From contig JABMPG010000165.1 in the NCBI GenBank assembly GCA_013203855.1, forward strand, positions 1 to 6,738: 6,738 nucleotides of DNA, written 5' to 3'. The translations under genes were made by a program, and so were the position numbers. Positions within the stretch are counted from its first letter, which is position 1; each line of letters opens with the position of its first letter. Below are positions 5,978 to 6,738 of this stretch, in pieces. The notes under the pieces are model-generated. The model did not search any database. It was not told the DNA's origin and saw only the letters and a program-made list of their open reading frames with translations. Source of the stretch: a bacterium. Its GTDB lineage: Bacteria > Sumerlaeota > Sumerlaeia > UBA8349.

Positions 5978-6738
5978 TCATTCCGCCGCGGGCAGATAAA
6001 CCACAAACCGCGTCCCGTTGCCGGCCTGGCTCTCCACCTCGATCGCTCCCCCGATCTGCTCCACGATCATCCGCGAGATATAGAGCCCCAACCCCGTGCC
6101 CTTCCCCTCCGGCTTCGTCGTATAGAAAGGCGAAAACACATATGGCTGATCCTCCACTGGAATACCCGGACCATCGTCGATGATCTCCACCATCACATGA
6201 TCCAGATCGGGATGGGACCGGTCCGCCCGCTGTACCTTCGTGTTGATCTGGAGCTCGCCCCGGGCCCCCGAGGCCTGGTAAGCGTTCAGCGCGATATTCG
6301 AAAAAACCTGAATCAAACGATACGGATGAGTCAGAACCAGAGGAAGATCGTCCGCCAGATTCACCCGTAGATGAACCGAGCCCCGCTCGTATTGAACCAG
6401 TTTCAGCGACTGCTCGATGACCCGGTTCACATCCACATATTCCTCATCCATCTGGTCCGCGCGCACAAACCGCTCGATATTCAGATCCCGCAGAATATCG
6501 AAGAACAGTTGCACCTGGTCGCTCATGTTCTTCAGCGGCCGGGCCGCTCCCGAAAAGCCGCCCAAAGCCTCGCTCAGATCATCCAACTCATGCTTGATAT
6601 TCGTCACCGGCTTGCGGATATCGTGGAAAATATTCGCCGTGAGAAGTCCGGCCAGGGAAAGCCGCTCGAGACGGATCAACTCCCGCTGATTCTCCTCCAG
6701 AATCTGCGTCGTCGCGGTCAGGACCCGTTCCTGGCTGA
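5978..6738 (-). CDS. Sensor histidine kinase, N-terminus cut by window edge
   Basis: The frame is open to the right edge, so 252 residues of the C-terminal part are visible (numbered here from the first complete codon). A short Glu/Gln-rich, probably coiled-coil stretch (1-27) leads into the dimerisation and phosphoacceptor helix with H38 in FHDIRKP. The ATP-binding domain follows: N box with N147 and N151 (SNIALNAYQA), G1 box DDGPGIP (187-193), F box FSPFYTT (201-207) and G2 box GKGTGLGL (211-218). The final VESQAGNGTRFVVYLP is typical of NtrB-like HisKA kinases. All residues for autophosphorylation are present. The sensor domain lies outside the window, so its signal and membrane location are unknown. 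There is no attached receiver domain at the C-terminus. The stop at 5978 is 56 bp before the sulfatase ATG on the same strand, so it may lead the sulfatase cluster's transcript. Confidence 0.94.
   Translation of the reverse strand, partial: SQERVLTATTQILEENQRELIRLERLSLAGLLTANIFHDIRKPVTNIKHELDDLSEALGGFSGAARPLKNMSDQVQLFFDILRDLNIERFVRADQMDEEYVDVNRVIEQSLKLVQYERGSVHLRVNLADDLPLVLTHPYRLIQVFSNIALNAYQASGARGELQINTKVQRADRSHPDLDHVMVEIIDDGPGIPVEDQPYVFSPFYTTKPEGKGTGLGLYISRMIVEQIGGAIEVESQAGNGTRFVVYLPAAE

Overview
The window is GC-rich bacterial DNA with densely packed genes, Shine-Dalgarno-like ribosome sites and no RNA genes, CRISPR arrays or insertion sequences that I can see. It holds seven protein genes, two of them cut by the window edges. 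A family S1 sulfatase next to a Gfo/Idh/MocA oxidoreductase and an AP-endonuclease-2-fold sugar isomerase is typical of polysaccharide-degrading lineages such as Planctomycetota, Verrucomicrobiota, Lentisphaerota/Kiritimatiellota, Hydrogenedentota or Sumerlaeota. No marker here fixes the phylum, so this assignment is inference.

Left part (1-2491). A partial TIGR02757/DUF2400 gene runs leftward off the window (start codon at 607). A 265-bp gap separates it from a divergent gene for a tandem-receiver response regulator (873-2021). The gap holds a perfect 13-bp palindrome and a candidate sigma-70-type promoter for the regulator. Downstream on the same strand is ndk, nucleoside diphosphate kinase (2066-2491, GTG start), with a GC-rich stem-loop over the regulator's stop codon between them.

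Right part (2561-6738, all minus strand). In transcription order: the C-terminal half of a sensor histidine kinase (off the right edge), a sulfatase without a signal peptide, a Gfo/Idh/MocA dehydrogenase with one in-frame TAG stop at codon 253, and a sugar phosphate isomerase/epimerase with an intact metal site. Gaps are 56, 80 and 17 bp, so this may be one transcription unit. A good internal promoter lies in the 80-bp gap before the dehydrogenase. ndk and the isomerase gene converge across a 69-bp gap.

How the genes may work together (inference): the sulfatase would remove a sulfate ester from a sugar or similar compound in the cytoplasm, the dehydrogenase would oxidise a hydroxyl, and the isomerase would rearrange the keto-sugar. 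The kinase could sense the substrate. The regulator has no DNA-binding domain and lies about 4 kb from the kinase, so a link between the two is unproven.

The most notable points are the single amber codon in an otherwise well-preserved dehydrogenase, the apparently cytoplasmic sulfatase, and the two-receiver regulator with no output domain. I found no clearly new type of system.
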